From: Taenia hydatigena
Taxonomy: Eukaryota > Platyhelminthes > Cestoda > Cyclophyllidea > Taeniidae
Direction: 5' to 3'
Assembly: GCA_036345935.2 (NCBI GenBank)
Contig: JADWOT020001400.1
Coordinates: forward strand, 7,102 to 71,101
DNA: 64,000 nt
In this document: positions 1-10,850 of the stretch, one piece after another
Layout of the letters: every line of letters starts with the position of its first letter
Numbering within the stretch: position 1 is the first letter of the stretch
Notes under the pieces: model-generated
What the model saw: the letters and a program-made list of their open reading frames with translations, nothing else
Told to the model about the DNA's origin: nothing
Database searches by the model: none
Made by a program: the position numbers and the translations under genes

Positions 1-1182
1 CATCCGAAACGAAGGTCGACATCTGTGCTTTGCCAAAATCTTGCATTATGTTAGTGACCACATCCATGCAGAGCATTGTTTGCGATTGCGAAGCATACAA
101 ATGCTACCCACTGCAGCTGGATTACAGCAACAGAGAAGTCATAAAAGCTTTGGCGACTTTTACCTATTCATCATTTAATTCAATCAGCCTCTCTTTGTAA
201 CTCGATGGTAAAATCCGTGGCACATTAATGCGTGATCGCCCTCGTAGCACATCACGTTATATTGCTCATTGTAAGAATTTAGTTGACACCGAAATTTTCC
301 CCATAGATTGACGCGATGATTTTACACGTGGACTTAATTCCATGGATGATTTTACGAAGCATGCTTGGTGCTCTGCTTCGACAATTAAGTAAATGCAAAG
401 TAACTCCAAACGCTACGACCATACTATACCAACGCCTTTTGAATGAAGTATCTTAAGTAGTACTTATGATTCAGTGTCTCTATAGATCCTGCAAAGTCGC
501 ATTACTCACTCCTACAAAACATTTTATGGTGAGCGCGATTTGGCAAGATCACGGCTGCCCTGAAACCACCCTCCTGCGTCCATAGTGAAGGTTAGAGCAA
601 GAACAATGCGCATAAACAAGATACATGCCAGCAGGCCGAAACGCAGATGGCCGGTTGGTGGTCACTAAGACCTCAGAATAATGTTGATGAAGCATGAAGA
701 GTTCTACGCTGCTGTGTCAAAACACATCTTTAGCTGCCATGAACATCAAAATAATGGTGCTGTTTGAAGATCCTCATCCGTTTAAATAACTTCTCTTGAA
801 ATATTACTAACCCCGTATTAATTAAGCGGAGTAGCAAGGATTTGTGTATTAATTAGCTCAACTTGAGTAATACTTGAGCTGTTGGGGGATGAGTTGGATA
901 GCATGAAGGACTTGGACTCCTTTTTGTAGGAGACGTTAGACCCTCGCAGTAAATAAGACCAGATCAATTTTACTCACATTGTAATTAGGACAAAATTGAG
1001 GGAATAAAGCAAACATTAAACAGAACAATGCTAAGTCCAAGAGGCCACTTTGATGTCGGGCAGACAGGAATGAAGAGCGAGCGGCGCAGATCCTACTTCA
1101 TAGCAACCTGCAATGGAAGGTGATTTGCTCGGCAATAATAAAGGTATGATAGTCCGCTCTGATGACTGACCTAAGCGATAAA

Positions 1183-2542
1183 TTAAGCATGGACTATGGA
1201 CATGTAAGCAAAAATGATCAATGGAGTCGCGGAACCTACCTGATATCCACTGCTAGTAGCATATTCTCCATCCGACTCGACTAAAAAATCATGCTTGTGA
1301 GGGTAAGGCGTGATAAATGTGCACTGGGTGACTCAAGGTCTCGACGCATGCATGTAAGAAAATGTAATGAATACAATCCGCTAAGCACTTACCATTCGGC
1401 CCTGTTCTAAGTAAAGTGTCGTAAGTAAGAACAGCGCTGCCATTCCCCACGGCTACTGTCTCCATTGAGTATAGTGCATTGGGGTGCAGTTGATCAATAA
1501 TGAGTTTCTCCTTGTCCACTTTTGCCAACTTGAACTTCAATTTATCCAGAACTTCAACTTGAGTGTAAATTACTTCGACATATTCTACGCCGCGGCCAAT
1601 CAAATTCTGTGCACTCCAAGTCAACAGAAACGCATTATATTTCACTTGGGTCCAATGGAATACTTGCTTGACGGAATTTGTGCCTTCCGTTACGTTTCCT
1701 AAAATGCAACATCATACGGTGAGCATGTTTAAGGCACCCGTTTTATTTAGATTGGGCTTGTAAAGCACTAGCCCTAATGGTAGGACACTTATGCTTGTGT
1801 TTGCCATGACGTTGGTGTATCCGTCTACAAAATGCGTGAGTGTGGATGCATGAACTGCCAAGTACTAGGGTTAGAGGGGATTATTGCCTAGTGGTGTCAT
1901 CTCATAAGGCACCAGAAGATCGAACAAGGAAAACATAGGTGAGAATGCCGCGTCTATGACAAAAACGGCATGATCATGCATGCAAGTGTATAAAAAGGAA
2001 CGTGTGCAAACTAATAGTTTGTGATTCGTGCTAAGTGTTCAGCGTTTAGATTTTGACTAGGAATATGGCTGAAATTGATGTTTCACCGCCACAACTTTGC
2101 TTTTTTAGTGCGAGGGAGGAAGAGTGAATGAAATGGTTAGTATTCCAAATTCGAGTGGAAACGCTAGCTGCAATTGGCAGACATTTCCTTCTCACATCCA
2201 ACGCCAATTTCCACCCTAACGATTATCATTAGCATTAGCGACTTTTACGCTTAGATCCACGCTTGGTGCCTGCAATGCAGTCATAGCAAAAGATGGCAGT
2301 TAGTTTAAATCGGCGGCTTAAGTGCGTGTCCATTTCTATTCCCCTCACTTCGCGCAAAACTTAATTCAAGTGCTTGCAAATGCAAAATAAAATGTCGTTG
2401 GCACAATACCGGTCTGCGTCAAATGATACTGCACATGTACTGAGTAAAAGGATATGCTAGATGGCAACGTACCATCAGCTCCTCCCAATTCTGCAGTGAA
2501 TACCGAGACCGCCAACAATAGGAGACAGAATCGGACCATCAT
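1183..2542 (-). CDS. Secreted FN3-domain oncosphere antigen (EG95/45W/TSOL18-like), left-arm copy
   Basis: Three coding exons on the minus strand: 2542-2473, 1698-1393 and 1280-1183, with introns of 774 and 112 bp, both GT-AG and both phase 1. The product is 157 residues, almost the length of EG95 (156). Exon 1 encodes a signal peptide (MMVRFCLLLLAVSVFTA, cleavage expected after A17). Exon 2 encodes one fibronectin type III domain with the usual core W (W51), L94 and Y100 in the L-x-P-x3-Y signature; this copy keeps P96. Sequons are N25-V-T and N109-G-S. Exon 3 gives a short S/T/G-rich stretch and a hydrophobic tail ending at the stop, as expected of a GPI-anchor signal or membrane tail. In taeniids such proteins are oncosphere surface or secreted antigens. 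The family call is from domain layout and exon structure, not a search. A CAG/GTAGGT site inside exon 3 could act as an alternative donor. Confidence 0.85.
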
Positions 2543-2581
2543 CTTCAATATTGTAATTGCTTTCAGGCACACATCATGGTG

Positions 2582-2589
2582 TATTTATA
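2582..2589 (-). promoter_or_regulatory. TATA box of the left-arm antigen gene
   Basis: The same TATAAATA on the minus strand, at the mirrored position and spacing to its ATG (2542). The two TATA boxes face away from each other across about 2.7 kb of palindromic sequence. Confidence 0.6.
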
Positions 2590-3873
2590 GGAGTGCTCCA
2601 CATTCAATTCAGCCTATGAGCTATCTTAACCATGACCTACAAATCCAATTCGCCTGCAACGATTGCGCGCATGGCGTGATGAGATGCGTGGACACTCACA
2701 CATCCATCCATCACGCTTCTTATCAATGGGGCGCACAAAAACGCGATCTAGGTGTGCCATAATAATAACATCCCATGCATACTGCTCATCGATATTGACA
2801 TCACCTCAGAAGTGTCCGCAAAATAAATGCTACTGCATTCATAGCTTTATCACTACGTCTTGCCAAACACTTTGTCGTCAGCAGCCACCACAATTTTTCG
2901 TTCCATTGAAATTAGCGTTCGGATTTTACTAGGACAAAAGTAATGGATCTATTCAAAACCATTCGTCTGTTTTTCAGCCCTTCTAGCAACCGTTCAACCT
3001 GCTATTTAGGATACCTTGGGCATTTGCCATGCTCAAGTAGGTTGCACTAGTTCTACCCTCTCGGTAGCAAAACGGGATCAAAATTATATTTACATTGACG
3101 CACTGAGGCATGATTGGTGTGCCATCTAGGAAAATTTAAAGCAGTGGATATCATCAATGAACATGGCTCTGCCTTAAAATCGGGGATGAGATGCACTGCA
3201 ACACTTCCTAGGGTGTTTTCATATTTTAACAATATTTTGTTTAGCATGCTAAAGGCTTATCATGCATTCTCTATTTTTAATACTCATTTACGTCTTCTGC
3301 CGGATCAATTTATTTAGACGCTAACTATATTCCCCTCTCCGATGTGTACGATCGCTTTTTGGCCGAAATACCCTTCAGTTCTGCTTGTGTGGAAATAATA
3401 TATACCATCTCAACCGTCACTATGTTGCCAACTGTAAATAGTTTCATTTTCCCAGTTTAATATTCCCTTTCACTACACCTAATTAACCCCACTCTTTAAG
3501 AAGCCGACCTGCACAATTGGAGCAAAATAAAGGACTCTAAAAGCAGCCTCCTTTAAATATTTCCCTTGGCCTAGTGAAGTATTAAGTCAAGAGGATTGTA
3601 GAGGAGCTCTGAGCACCTCAGCTTATTCGCTGCTACATTAGGGCAGATATCAGAGTGTGTCTATCATTCCGGTTTCCATCGATGTGATATCACTTACTAT
3701 CCTTCGCATTTAAAAGGTACACAACCATCAGTCGTCGAATTACATGATTGAGGTAAATATGGATAATGAGTAAGTCGACGTGTTGTAGATTTAACTGGCT
3801 AAAAGTCTTATCAACAACTTCTGAATGAACAGATCTATGACTAACAGCGATGCAAATTTGACTCAAGAAAGCA

Positions 3874-4010
3874 CAAAGTTGTTAAGCAAAATACTCAGCA
3901 AGGTTGAGCTTACATAAAATCGCGTTATTTGAATTGGTTTTGGTTTTCGTAGAGTAAAGTCTGTTTGGGCTAATAAGCATAATGTGTTCGCACAAACGCA
4001 GACCATGCCA
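3874..4010. other. Spacer at the centre of the palindrome
   Basis: The pairing stops after the shared block ending at 3873 and resumes at 4011, leaving 137 unpaired bases. The spacer part from about 3945 to 4007 is recognisably related (roughly 70%) to about 8790-8912. That diverged copy is also collinear with the left arm, so the spacer appears to have been part of the ancestral left-arm locus, and the right arm was added as an inverted copy. No gene is seen in it. Confidence 0.85.
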
Positions 4011-5293
4011 TGCTTTCTTGAGTCAAATTTGCATCGCTGTTAGTCATAGATCTGTTCATTCAGAAGTTGTTGATAAGACTTTTAGCCAGTTAAATCTACA
4101 ACACGTCGACTTACTCATTATCCATATTTACCTCAATCATGTAATTCGACGACTGATGGTTGTGTACCTTTTAAATGCGAAGGATAGTAAGTGATATCAC
4201 ATCGATGGAAACCGGAATGATAGACACACTCTGATATCTGCCCTAATGTAGCAGCGAATAAGCTGAGGTGCTCAGAGCTCCTCTACAATCCTCTTGACTT
4301 AATACTTCACTAGGCCAAGGGAAATATTTAAAGGAGGCTGCTTTTAGAGTCCTTTATTTTGCTCCAATTGTGCAGGTCGGCTTCTTAAAGAGTGGGGTTA
4401 ATTAGGTGTAGTGAAAGGGAATATTAAACTGGGAAAATGAAACTATTTACAGTTGGCAACATAGTGACGGTTGAGATGGTATATATTATTTCCACACAAG
4501 CAGAACTGAAGGGTATTTCGGCCAAAAAGCGATCGTACACATCGGAGAGGGGAATATAGTTAGCGTCTAAATAAATTGATCCGGCAGAAGACGTAAATGA
4601 GTATTAAAAATAGAGAATGCATGATAAGCCTTTAGCATGCTAAACAAAATATTGTTAAAATATGAAAACACCCTAGGAAGTGTTGCAGTGCATCTCATCC
4701 CCGATTTTAAGGCAGAGCCATGTTCATTGATGATATCCACTGCTTTAAATTTTCCTAGATGGCACACCAATCATGCCTCAGTGCGTCAATGTAAATATAA
4801 TTTTGATCCCGTTTTGCTACCGAGAGGGTAGAACTAGTGCAACCTACTTGAGCATGGCAAATGCCCAAGGTATCCTAAATAGCAGGTTGAACGGTTACTA
4901 GAAGGGCTGAAAACAGGCGACTGATTTTGAATAGATCCATTACTTTCGCCCTAGTAATAGCCGAACGCTAATTTCAATGGAACGAAAAATTGTGGTGGCT
5001 GCTGACGACAAAGTGTTTGGCAAGACGTAGTGATAAAGCTATGAATGCAGTAGCATTTATTTTGCGGACACTTCTGAGGTGATGTCAATATCGATGAGCA
5101 GTATGCATGGGATGTTATTATTATGGCACACCTAGATCGTGTTTTTGTGCGCCCCATTGATAAGAAGCGTGATGGATGGATGTGTGAGTGTCCACGCATC
5201 TCATCACGCCATGCGCGCAATCGTTGCAGGCGAATTGGATTTGTAGGTCATGGTTAAGATAGCTCATAGGCTGAATTGAATGTGGAGCACTCC

Positions 5294-5301
5294 TATAAAT
5301 A
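5294..5301 (+). promoter_or_regulatory. TATA box of the right-arm antigen gene
   Basis: TATAAATA lies 40 bp before the first ATG at 5341, so transcription should start near 5320-5328 with a 5' leader of only about 15-20 bases. An upstream ATG at 5306 lies before the expected start site and so is probably not in the transcript. Confidence 0.6.
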
Positions 5302-5340
5302 CACCATGATGTGTGCCTGAAAGCAATTACAATATTGAAG

Positions 5341-6700
5341 ATGATGGTCCGATTCTGTCTCCTATTGTTGGCGGTCTCAGTATTCACTGCAGAATTGGGA
5401 GGAGCTGATGGTACGTTGCCATCTAGCATATCCTTTTACTCAGTACATGTGCAGTATCATTTGACGCAGACCGGTATTGTGCCAACGACATTTTATTTTG
5501 CATTTGCAAGCACTTGAATTAAGTTTTGCACGAAGTGAGGGGAATAGAAAAGGATACGCACTTAAGCCGCCGATTTAAACTAACTGCCATCTTTTGCTAT
5601 GACTGCATTGCAGGCACCAAGCGTGGATCTAAGCGTAAAAGTCGCTAATGCTAATGATAATCGTTAGGGTGGAAATTGGCGTTGGATGTGAGAAGGAAAT
5701 GTCTGCCAATTGCAGCTAGCGTTTCCACTCGAATTTGGAATACTAACCATTTCATTCACTCTTCCTCCCTCGCACTAAAAAAGCAAAGTTGTGGCGGTGA
5801 AACATCAATTTCAGCCATATTCCTAGTCAAAATCTAAACGCTGAACACTTAGCACGAATCACAAACTATTAGTTTGCACACGTTCCTTTTTATACACTTG
5901 CATGCATGATCATGCCGTTTTTGTCATAGACGCGGCATTCTCACCTATGTTTTCCTTGTTCGATCTTCTGGTGCCTTATGAGATGACACCACTAGGCAAT
6001 AATCCCCTCTAACCCTAGTACTTGGCAGTTCATGCATCCACACTCACGCATTTTGTAGACGGATACACCAACGTCATGGCAAACACAAGCATAAGTGTCC
6101 TACCATTAGGGCTAGTGCTTTACAAGCCCAAGCTAAATAAAACGGGTGCCTTAAACATGCTCACCGTATGATGTTGCATTTTAGGAAACGTAACGGAAGG
6201 CACAAATTCCGTCAAGCAAGTATTCCATTGGACCCAAGTGAAATATAATGCGTTTCTGTTGACTTGGAGTGCACAGAATTTGATTGGCCGCGGCGTAGAA
6301 TATGTCGAAGTAATTTACACTCAAGTTGAAGTTCTGGATAAATTGAAGTTCAAGTTGGCAAAAGTGGACAAGGAGAAACTCATTATTGATCAACTGCACT
6401 CCAATGCACTATACTCAATGGAGACAGTAGCCGTGGGGAATGGCAGCGCTGTTCTTACTTACGACACTTTACTTAGAACAGGGCCGAATGGTAAGTTCTT
6501 AGCGGATTGTATTCATTACATTTCCTTACATGCATGCGTCGAGATCTTGAGTTACCCAGTGCACATTTATCACGCCTTACCCTCACAAGCATGATTTTTT
6601 AGTCGAGTCGGATGGAGAATATGCTACTAGCAGTGGATATCAGGTAGGCTCCGCGACTCCATTGATCATTTTTGCTTACATGTCCATAGTCCATGCTTAA
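5341..6700 (+). CDS. Secreted FN3-domain oncosphere antigen (EG95/45W/TSOL18-like), right-arm copy
   Basis: Mirror copy of the minus-strand gene at 1183-2542. Exons are 5341-5410, 6185-6490 and 6603-6700, introns 774 and 112 bp, phase 1. The start is the first of two adjacent ATGs, 40 bp after a TATA box. The 157-residue product differs from the left copy at one place only: residue 96 is Ser instead of Pro in the FN3 L-x-P-x3-Y turn. The other two exon differences are silent (S13, G140). Signal peptide, FN3 exon and hydrophobic C-terminal exon are intact. Reading through the GTAGGC site at 6644 gives the hydrophobic tail; using it as a donor and joining to the acceptor before 6777 would instead give only four more residues and a stop. 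The read-through form matches the known family layout, so it is preferred. Confidence 0.85.
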
Positions 6701-7882
6701 TTTATTGCTTAGGTCAGTCATCAAAGTGTACTATCATACCTTCATTATTGCCGAGCAAATCACCTTCCATTGCAGGTTGCTATGAAGTAGGATCTGCGCC
6801 GCACGCACTTCATTCCTGTCTGCCCGACATCAAAGTGGCCTCTTGGACTTAGCATTGTTCTGTTTAATGTTTGCTTTATTCCCTCAATTTTGTTCTAATT
6901 ACAATGTGAGTAAAATTGATCTGGTCTTATTTACTGCGAGGGTCTAACGTCTCCTACAAAAAGGAGTCCAAGTCCTTCATGCTATCCAACTCATCCCCCA
7001 ACAGCTCAAGTATTACTCAAGCTGAGCTAATTAATACACAAATCCTTGCTACTCTGCTTAATTAATACGGGGTTAGTAATATTTCAAGAGAAGTTATTTG
7101 AACGGATGAGGATCTTCAAACAGCACCATTATTTTGATGTTCATGGCAGCTAAAGATGTGTTTTGACACAGCAACGTAGAACTCTTCATGCTTCATCAAC
7201 ATTATTCTGAAGTCTTAGTGACCACCAGCCGGCCATCTGCGTGTCGGCCTGCTGGCATGTATCTTGTTTATGCGCATTGATCTTGCTCTAACCTTCACTA
7301 TGGACGCAGGAGGGTGGTTTCAGGGCAGCCGTGATCTTGCCAAATCGCGCTCATCATAAAATGTTTTGTAGGAGTGAGTAATGCGACTTTGCAGGATCTA
7401 TAGAGACACTGAATCATAAGTACTACTTAAGATACTTCATTCAAAAGGCGTTGGTATAGTATGTTCGTAGCGTTTGGAGTTACTTTGCATTTATTTAATT
7501 GTCGAAGCAGAGCACCAAGCATGCTTCGTAAAATCATCCATGGAATTAAGTCCACGTGTAAAATCATCGCATCAGTCTATGGGGAAAATTTCGGTGTCAA
7601 CTAAATTCTTACAATGAGCAATACAACGTGATGTGCTACGAGGGCGATCACGCATTAATGTGCCACGGATTTTACCATCGAGTTACAAAGAGAGGCTGAT
7701 TGAATTAAATGATGAATAGGTAAAAGTCGCCAAAGCTTTTTTGACTTCTCTGTTGCTGTAATCCAGCTGCAGTGGGTAGCATTTGTATGCTTCGCAATCG
7801 CAAACAATGCTCTGCATGGATGTGGTCACTAATATAATGCAAGATTTTGGCAAAGCACAGATGTCGACCTTCGTTTCGGATG

Positions 7883-8419
7883 CTTTAATCGAATTATCTA
7901 CGTTTTGTCAATGGCACAATTGCAGCTTTGACGCAGTGTGGCAAAGATTAGGTTATGTTCACTGTTGCTCATAACTTCCAATGAAAATTTGCTTGGTCGT
8001 TTGGACTCGAATTGCCTGTGCATTCATGAAAGAAATGGCATAGCGTTTTCAATCTAAGCAATCATGAGCAAGGCTAAGGTGCCCTTTCTTAAATGAGGAA
8101 ACTCTCGAATTTCATAAGTCTATAGCTAAGAAGTCTTCTCTTACAAAGAAAAACCTCTTAATTTACTTTAAATGCGTTCTCTGAAGATGCTCTATGCTTA
8201 GATTGAGGTGGCATCAAGTTTCCTTACTTGCACACTTTTCGCCCGCCTCTTCCAACATGTGCTTAGCATGCCTAATTTTCTTTGCACGAGTCACTAAAAG
8301 TAATGTCCATTAACACGTAAATCGACTTTTAATCAAAATAACGCTAGGCAGGCATGCCATTAAGCTTATGTATCTAGGTTATATGGTCATATACAGTGAC
8401 CTTGTTTGCAGTGGATATT
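7883..8419. other. Non-coding sequence beside the palindrome
   Basis: No convincing exon, RNA gene or repeat was seen. Whether it is the true flank of the palindrome or still part of the right arm cannot be told, because the matching left-arm sequence lies outside the window. Confidence 0.5.
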
Positions 8420-8912
8420 AAAAAGAATACAGATTTCTTTCCATCAGGCTGGCGGCCAAAGAAGCTTTTGCCAATAATTTGGTCATTTTAGTTCGTTTGT
8501 CAAGCGGACTGAAACATTCATGTCTAGCACTGAGGTTTCCATCAATGTGTTTTGCTTGTCGTCGATCGCAGAAGAAATGTGCACATGAATCAAGCGTCGA
8601 ATTAATTGAGTGAGGTAAGCATGAATAGAGTGAATCAGCATGTTGGAGAATCAAGTGGCTTAAGGCCTTAATCACAGCAGTAATGTCAACCTAGCTATTG
8701 GATGTGCGGATCTATGGGAGGCAGTGGTGTCACATTTGAGTCAAGAGAGCGCAAAGCAGGTAGATCAGTTGCATTTGCCGTGGAGTGGAGTCTGATCGAG
8801 CCAAAAAGCACAATGTGCTTGCATGAACGCATACCTCTGGCCATCGGGAGTAATTCCTCGTGACATGTTCTGCTGCAAGTTCAAAACAAGTAGTAGCTAA
8901 TCTACGCAGACC
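8420..8912. repeat. Old diverged copy of the palindrome's central left side
   Basis: Order and spacing follow 3660-4007: GGTTTCCATC, CGTCGAATTA, GAGGTAA, TGGCTTAA, GATCTATG, TTTGAGTCAAGA, then GAGTGGAGTCTG, AAGCACAATGTG, AACGCA and finally ACGCAGACCATG. Identity is roughly 65-75% with insertions, the largest between the last two blocks. It is in the same orientation as the left arm and runs through the spacer, and does not continue clearly into right-arm sequence. A minus-strand open frame here (8675-8418) is a remnant aligned with the frame at 3982-4194; it is not called as a gene. Confidence 0.75.
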
Positions 8913-9229
8913 ATGTCAGCACCGTGAGTCGAGCATTGAACCTCACAAAACAGAGTCATGCAATATATTTCACCTGAGAAACTGGACAGACTTTTGCTTT
9001 CACATACAATGCCACAATCTGGTAAAGCAATGCACTGAGATGGTAGATTGGCTAAAATAATAGGTTGGCGAGATTGGGTCGCCAGAATGAGCTTAATGAG
9101 TGTTGTAGGAAATTAAAAAGGGGTAGACGTCTAATCGGCAAATTATTCTCCTCAGTAGCAGCAAGTTGACTGCTATGGCTGAATAATTTTGCATACCATG
9201 ACAGCGAATCACATGCTAGAAAGGAGATC
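8913..9229. other. Non-coding sequence between repeat copies
   Basis: No supported gene. The part after about 9190 has weak similarity to the reverse complement of 11120-11200. Confidence 0.35.
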
Positions 9230-9490
9230 AAATTGAGTCACTCACACCGGCTGCAACGTGGCAGAAGTGTTGCGGGTTCATCATTACCACTACAGCCCGA
9301 GTGATATGTAATGTTAAGTGCATTCCGTTGTTAAGTGCCTTACTGCAAGGCTTTAATCAATTAATCGTAACATTCACAATCGGCACCGATGCTCTCGTAT
9401 GAGCATGAATGTGCTTATAGAATAAGGCGTTGAGCTGGAATACACCTCTTGGTCACCGAAGCCAAAAGAAAAAGGACTCCTTTTGCTGAC
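9230..9490 (+). pseudogene. Decayed copy of a repeated coding unit, inverted orientation
   Basis: This segment matches the reverse complement of about 10870-11120, sharing GGCTGCAACGTGGCAGA, CATTCACAATCGGC and CACCTCTTGGT in the same order. Read on the plus strand it keeps a frame resembling the family motif (RLQRGRSVAGS here), then runs into a stop. It is the only copy of the 9-18 kb family on this strand, so 9.2 and 11.1 kb form a diverged inverted repeat centred near 10.17 kb. Function of the ancestral protein is unknown. Confidence 0.55.
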
Positions 9491-10850
9491 CTACTGTACA
9501 GTTGAAAGCTTTTGTTCATCACCCTCTAGATTCGCTGATTTGAAATCCCCTTAAGCGGTACGTTGGAAGCCTTCTTACAAAACCTACACACGACACCGGA
9601 AATTTCCAAATGCCTTTATCCATTGACGTGCCAACTAGCTTTGGTGACAACACCGTTATCATTCTTTGAGCCAGTGCAGTAAGGAAGCGGTGCTCATACT
9701 TTATAAAGTTGTACTTTACACGGATTTTCAGCTTATAACTTTGCCGCAGCCTATTAAGTGAAAAAAATTCATGATGGCTGGGTAATCTAGCTCACCCACC
9801 TTACCATGGGCAGCATAAGCTGCTTTGTAAGAACGACCAGGCAATCCCACACAGGATAGAACTCGCTAGCGTTTTTTGCTACCCAAACTTCATTTTCCTC
9901 GGCTTCGTATCAAGCACATAGCAAATTGTGCGATGCTTATTTGGTCCTAATCATCGTACCCAAAATTGGCCTTTCTTAAATAAACTTTGGTTCAACTGTT
10001 GCATTCGCAAAATTAATTATGGCAGGACTGAGCATCGTTTTCAACTGCATGCAATTTACATTTTACGCAACATCAACAAATTTGCGATTCTCAGCTACTT
10101 TTTTCTAATTAGTGCCACTCAGTATTGAAATCATTGGGCTACTAAAGAGCCGCTTAATGTCAGTGGTTTTTTTAAAGGCCTTTCATTTTCCGCGATGAAA
10201 ACCCACAACAAATATGTGTTGTGTAGCGATTCGCATTTCACTTTACGCACACTTGAAACATCATGTTGCTACCTAAACAAGGGTATGGTTCCGGCCGACA
10301 TTAGTTAGTCTTTCCGAATGCCGATCGCGCAGTGAGTTTAAGCTTCAAACCAGCATTCAGTCGATATCAGTTTGAAAACTGATAGCTCCAATCGATATTG
10401 TTTGTCCGCTTTCAACCATGCGGCTTACAGTTTCAACTGTGATTCAAAAGGCGTTGGGTGGCCACCATTTCTAAGTAGATTAGTCTGGTTCTTCCTATCA
10501 GTAGTTAGGGAGACAAACACGCTGCTGATACCTTGACAACCTGAACCAGTATTGACGTGCCGGCCGGGAAGGTTGAAGCGGTGGAGAATAGACAAATGGA
10601 AAAAAATCAGCAAAAGCACATGAGCGATCCGCTAACACGTCATGAGCAAAGGCGGCTACAATATTGAGATGCATTAATGGCAATGATTAGGCCTGTAAAT
10701 CAAAGAAAAATTGAATCCAATGCAAAACTGTCCGTGTTACGTTCTCTCATCTGAACACACTTATGCGTGCGCCCAAGGTTCACGCTTCTTTTACCCTTCA
10801 CGTTTTATTAATAATGCAGATGGGGTTGAGAATGTGTCGCATCAGTGTCG
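9491..10850. other. Non-coding stretch between the arms of the diverged inverted repeat
   Basis: Several chance-length open frames but no splice-supported exon and no recognised motif were found. Confidence 0.4.

Larger units (their letters stand above)
1..3873. repeat. Left arm of giant inverted repeat (palindrome)
   Basis: This arm reads as the reverse complement of 4011-7882. Paired positions add up to 7883 in the outer part and 7884 in the inner part; the one-base step is explained by a single T insertion or deletion near 2976. Stretches compared by eye differ at about 1-2 bases per 60, with a more diverged patch near 2955-2990. The first base of the window already pairs with 7882, so the true outer end lies outside the window and the arm is longer than 3.87 kb. 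The arm contains a complete three-exon antigen gene on the minus strand. No terminal repeats or transposase typical of a fold-back transposon were seen inside, which favours a segmental inverted duplication. Confidence 0.97.
4011..7882. repeat. Right arm of giant inverted repeat (palindrome)
   Basis: Reverse-complement partner of 1-3873. It holds the second copy of the antigen gene, here on the plus strand. Because its outer end at 7882 coincides with the window's first base in the other arm, it is not known whether the homology continues into 7883 and beyond. Confidence 0.97.

Noticed and set aside
1484..1702. 72-codon plus-strand frame opposite the FN3 exon (and its mirror at 6181-6399)
   Set aside because: It is the antisense of the FN3 exon. 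The minus-strand reading has splice signals, a signal-peptide exon and a domain; the antisense has none.
2454..2932. Open frames of 102 and 89 codons upstream of the antigen gene in both arms
   Set aside because: They cover the promoter and exon 1 on the opposite strand, have no motif, and are duplicated only because the arms are.
6007..6020. Telomere-like CTAACCCTAG in both arms
   Set aside because: A single short match, not a tandem array.
1..7882. Fold-back transposon or Polinton-type element as the explanation of the palindrome
   Set aside because: No transposase, integrase or polymerase frame and no short terminal repeats were seen. The content is a normal host-type gene with promoter and introns. 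The outer ends are not in view on the left, so this is not fully excluded.
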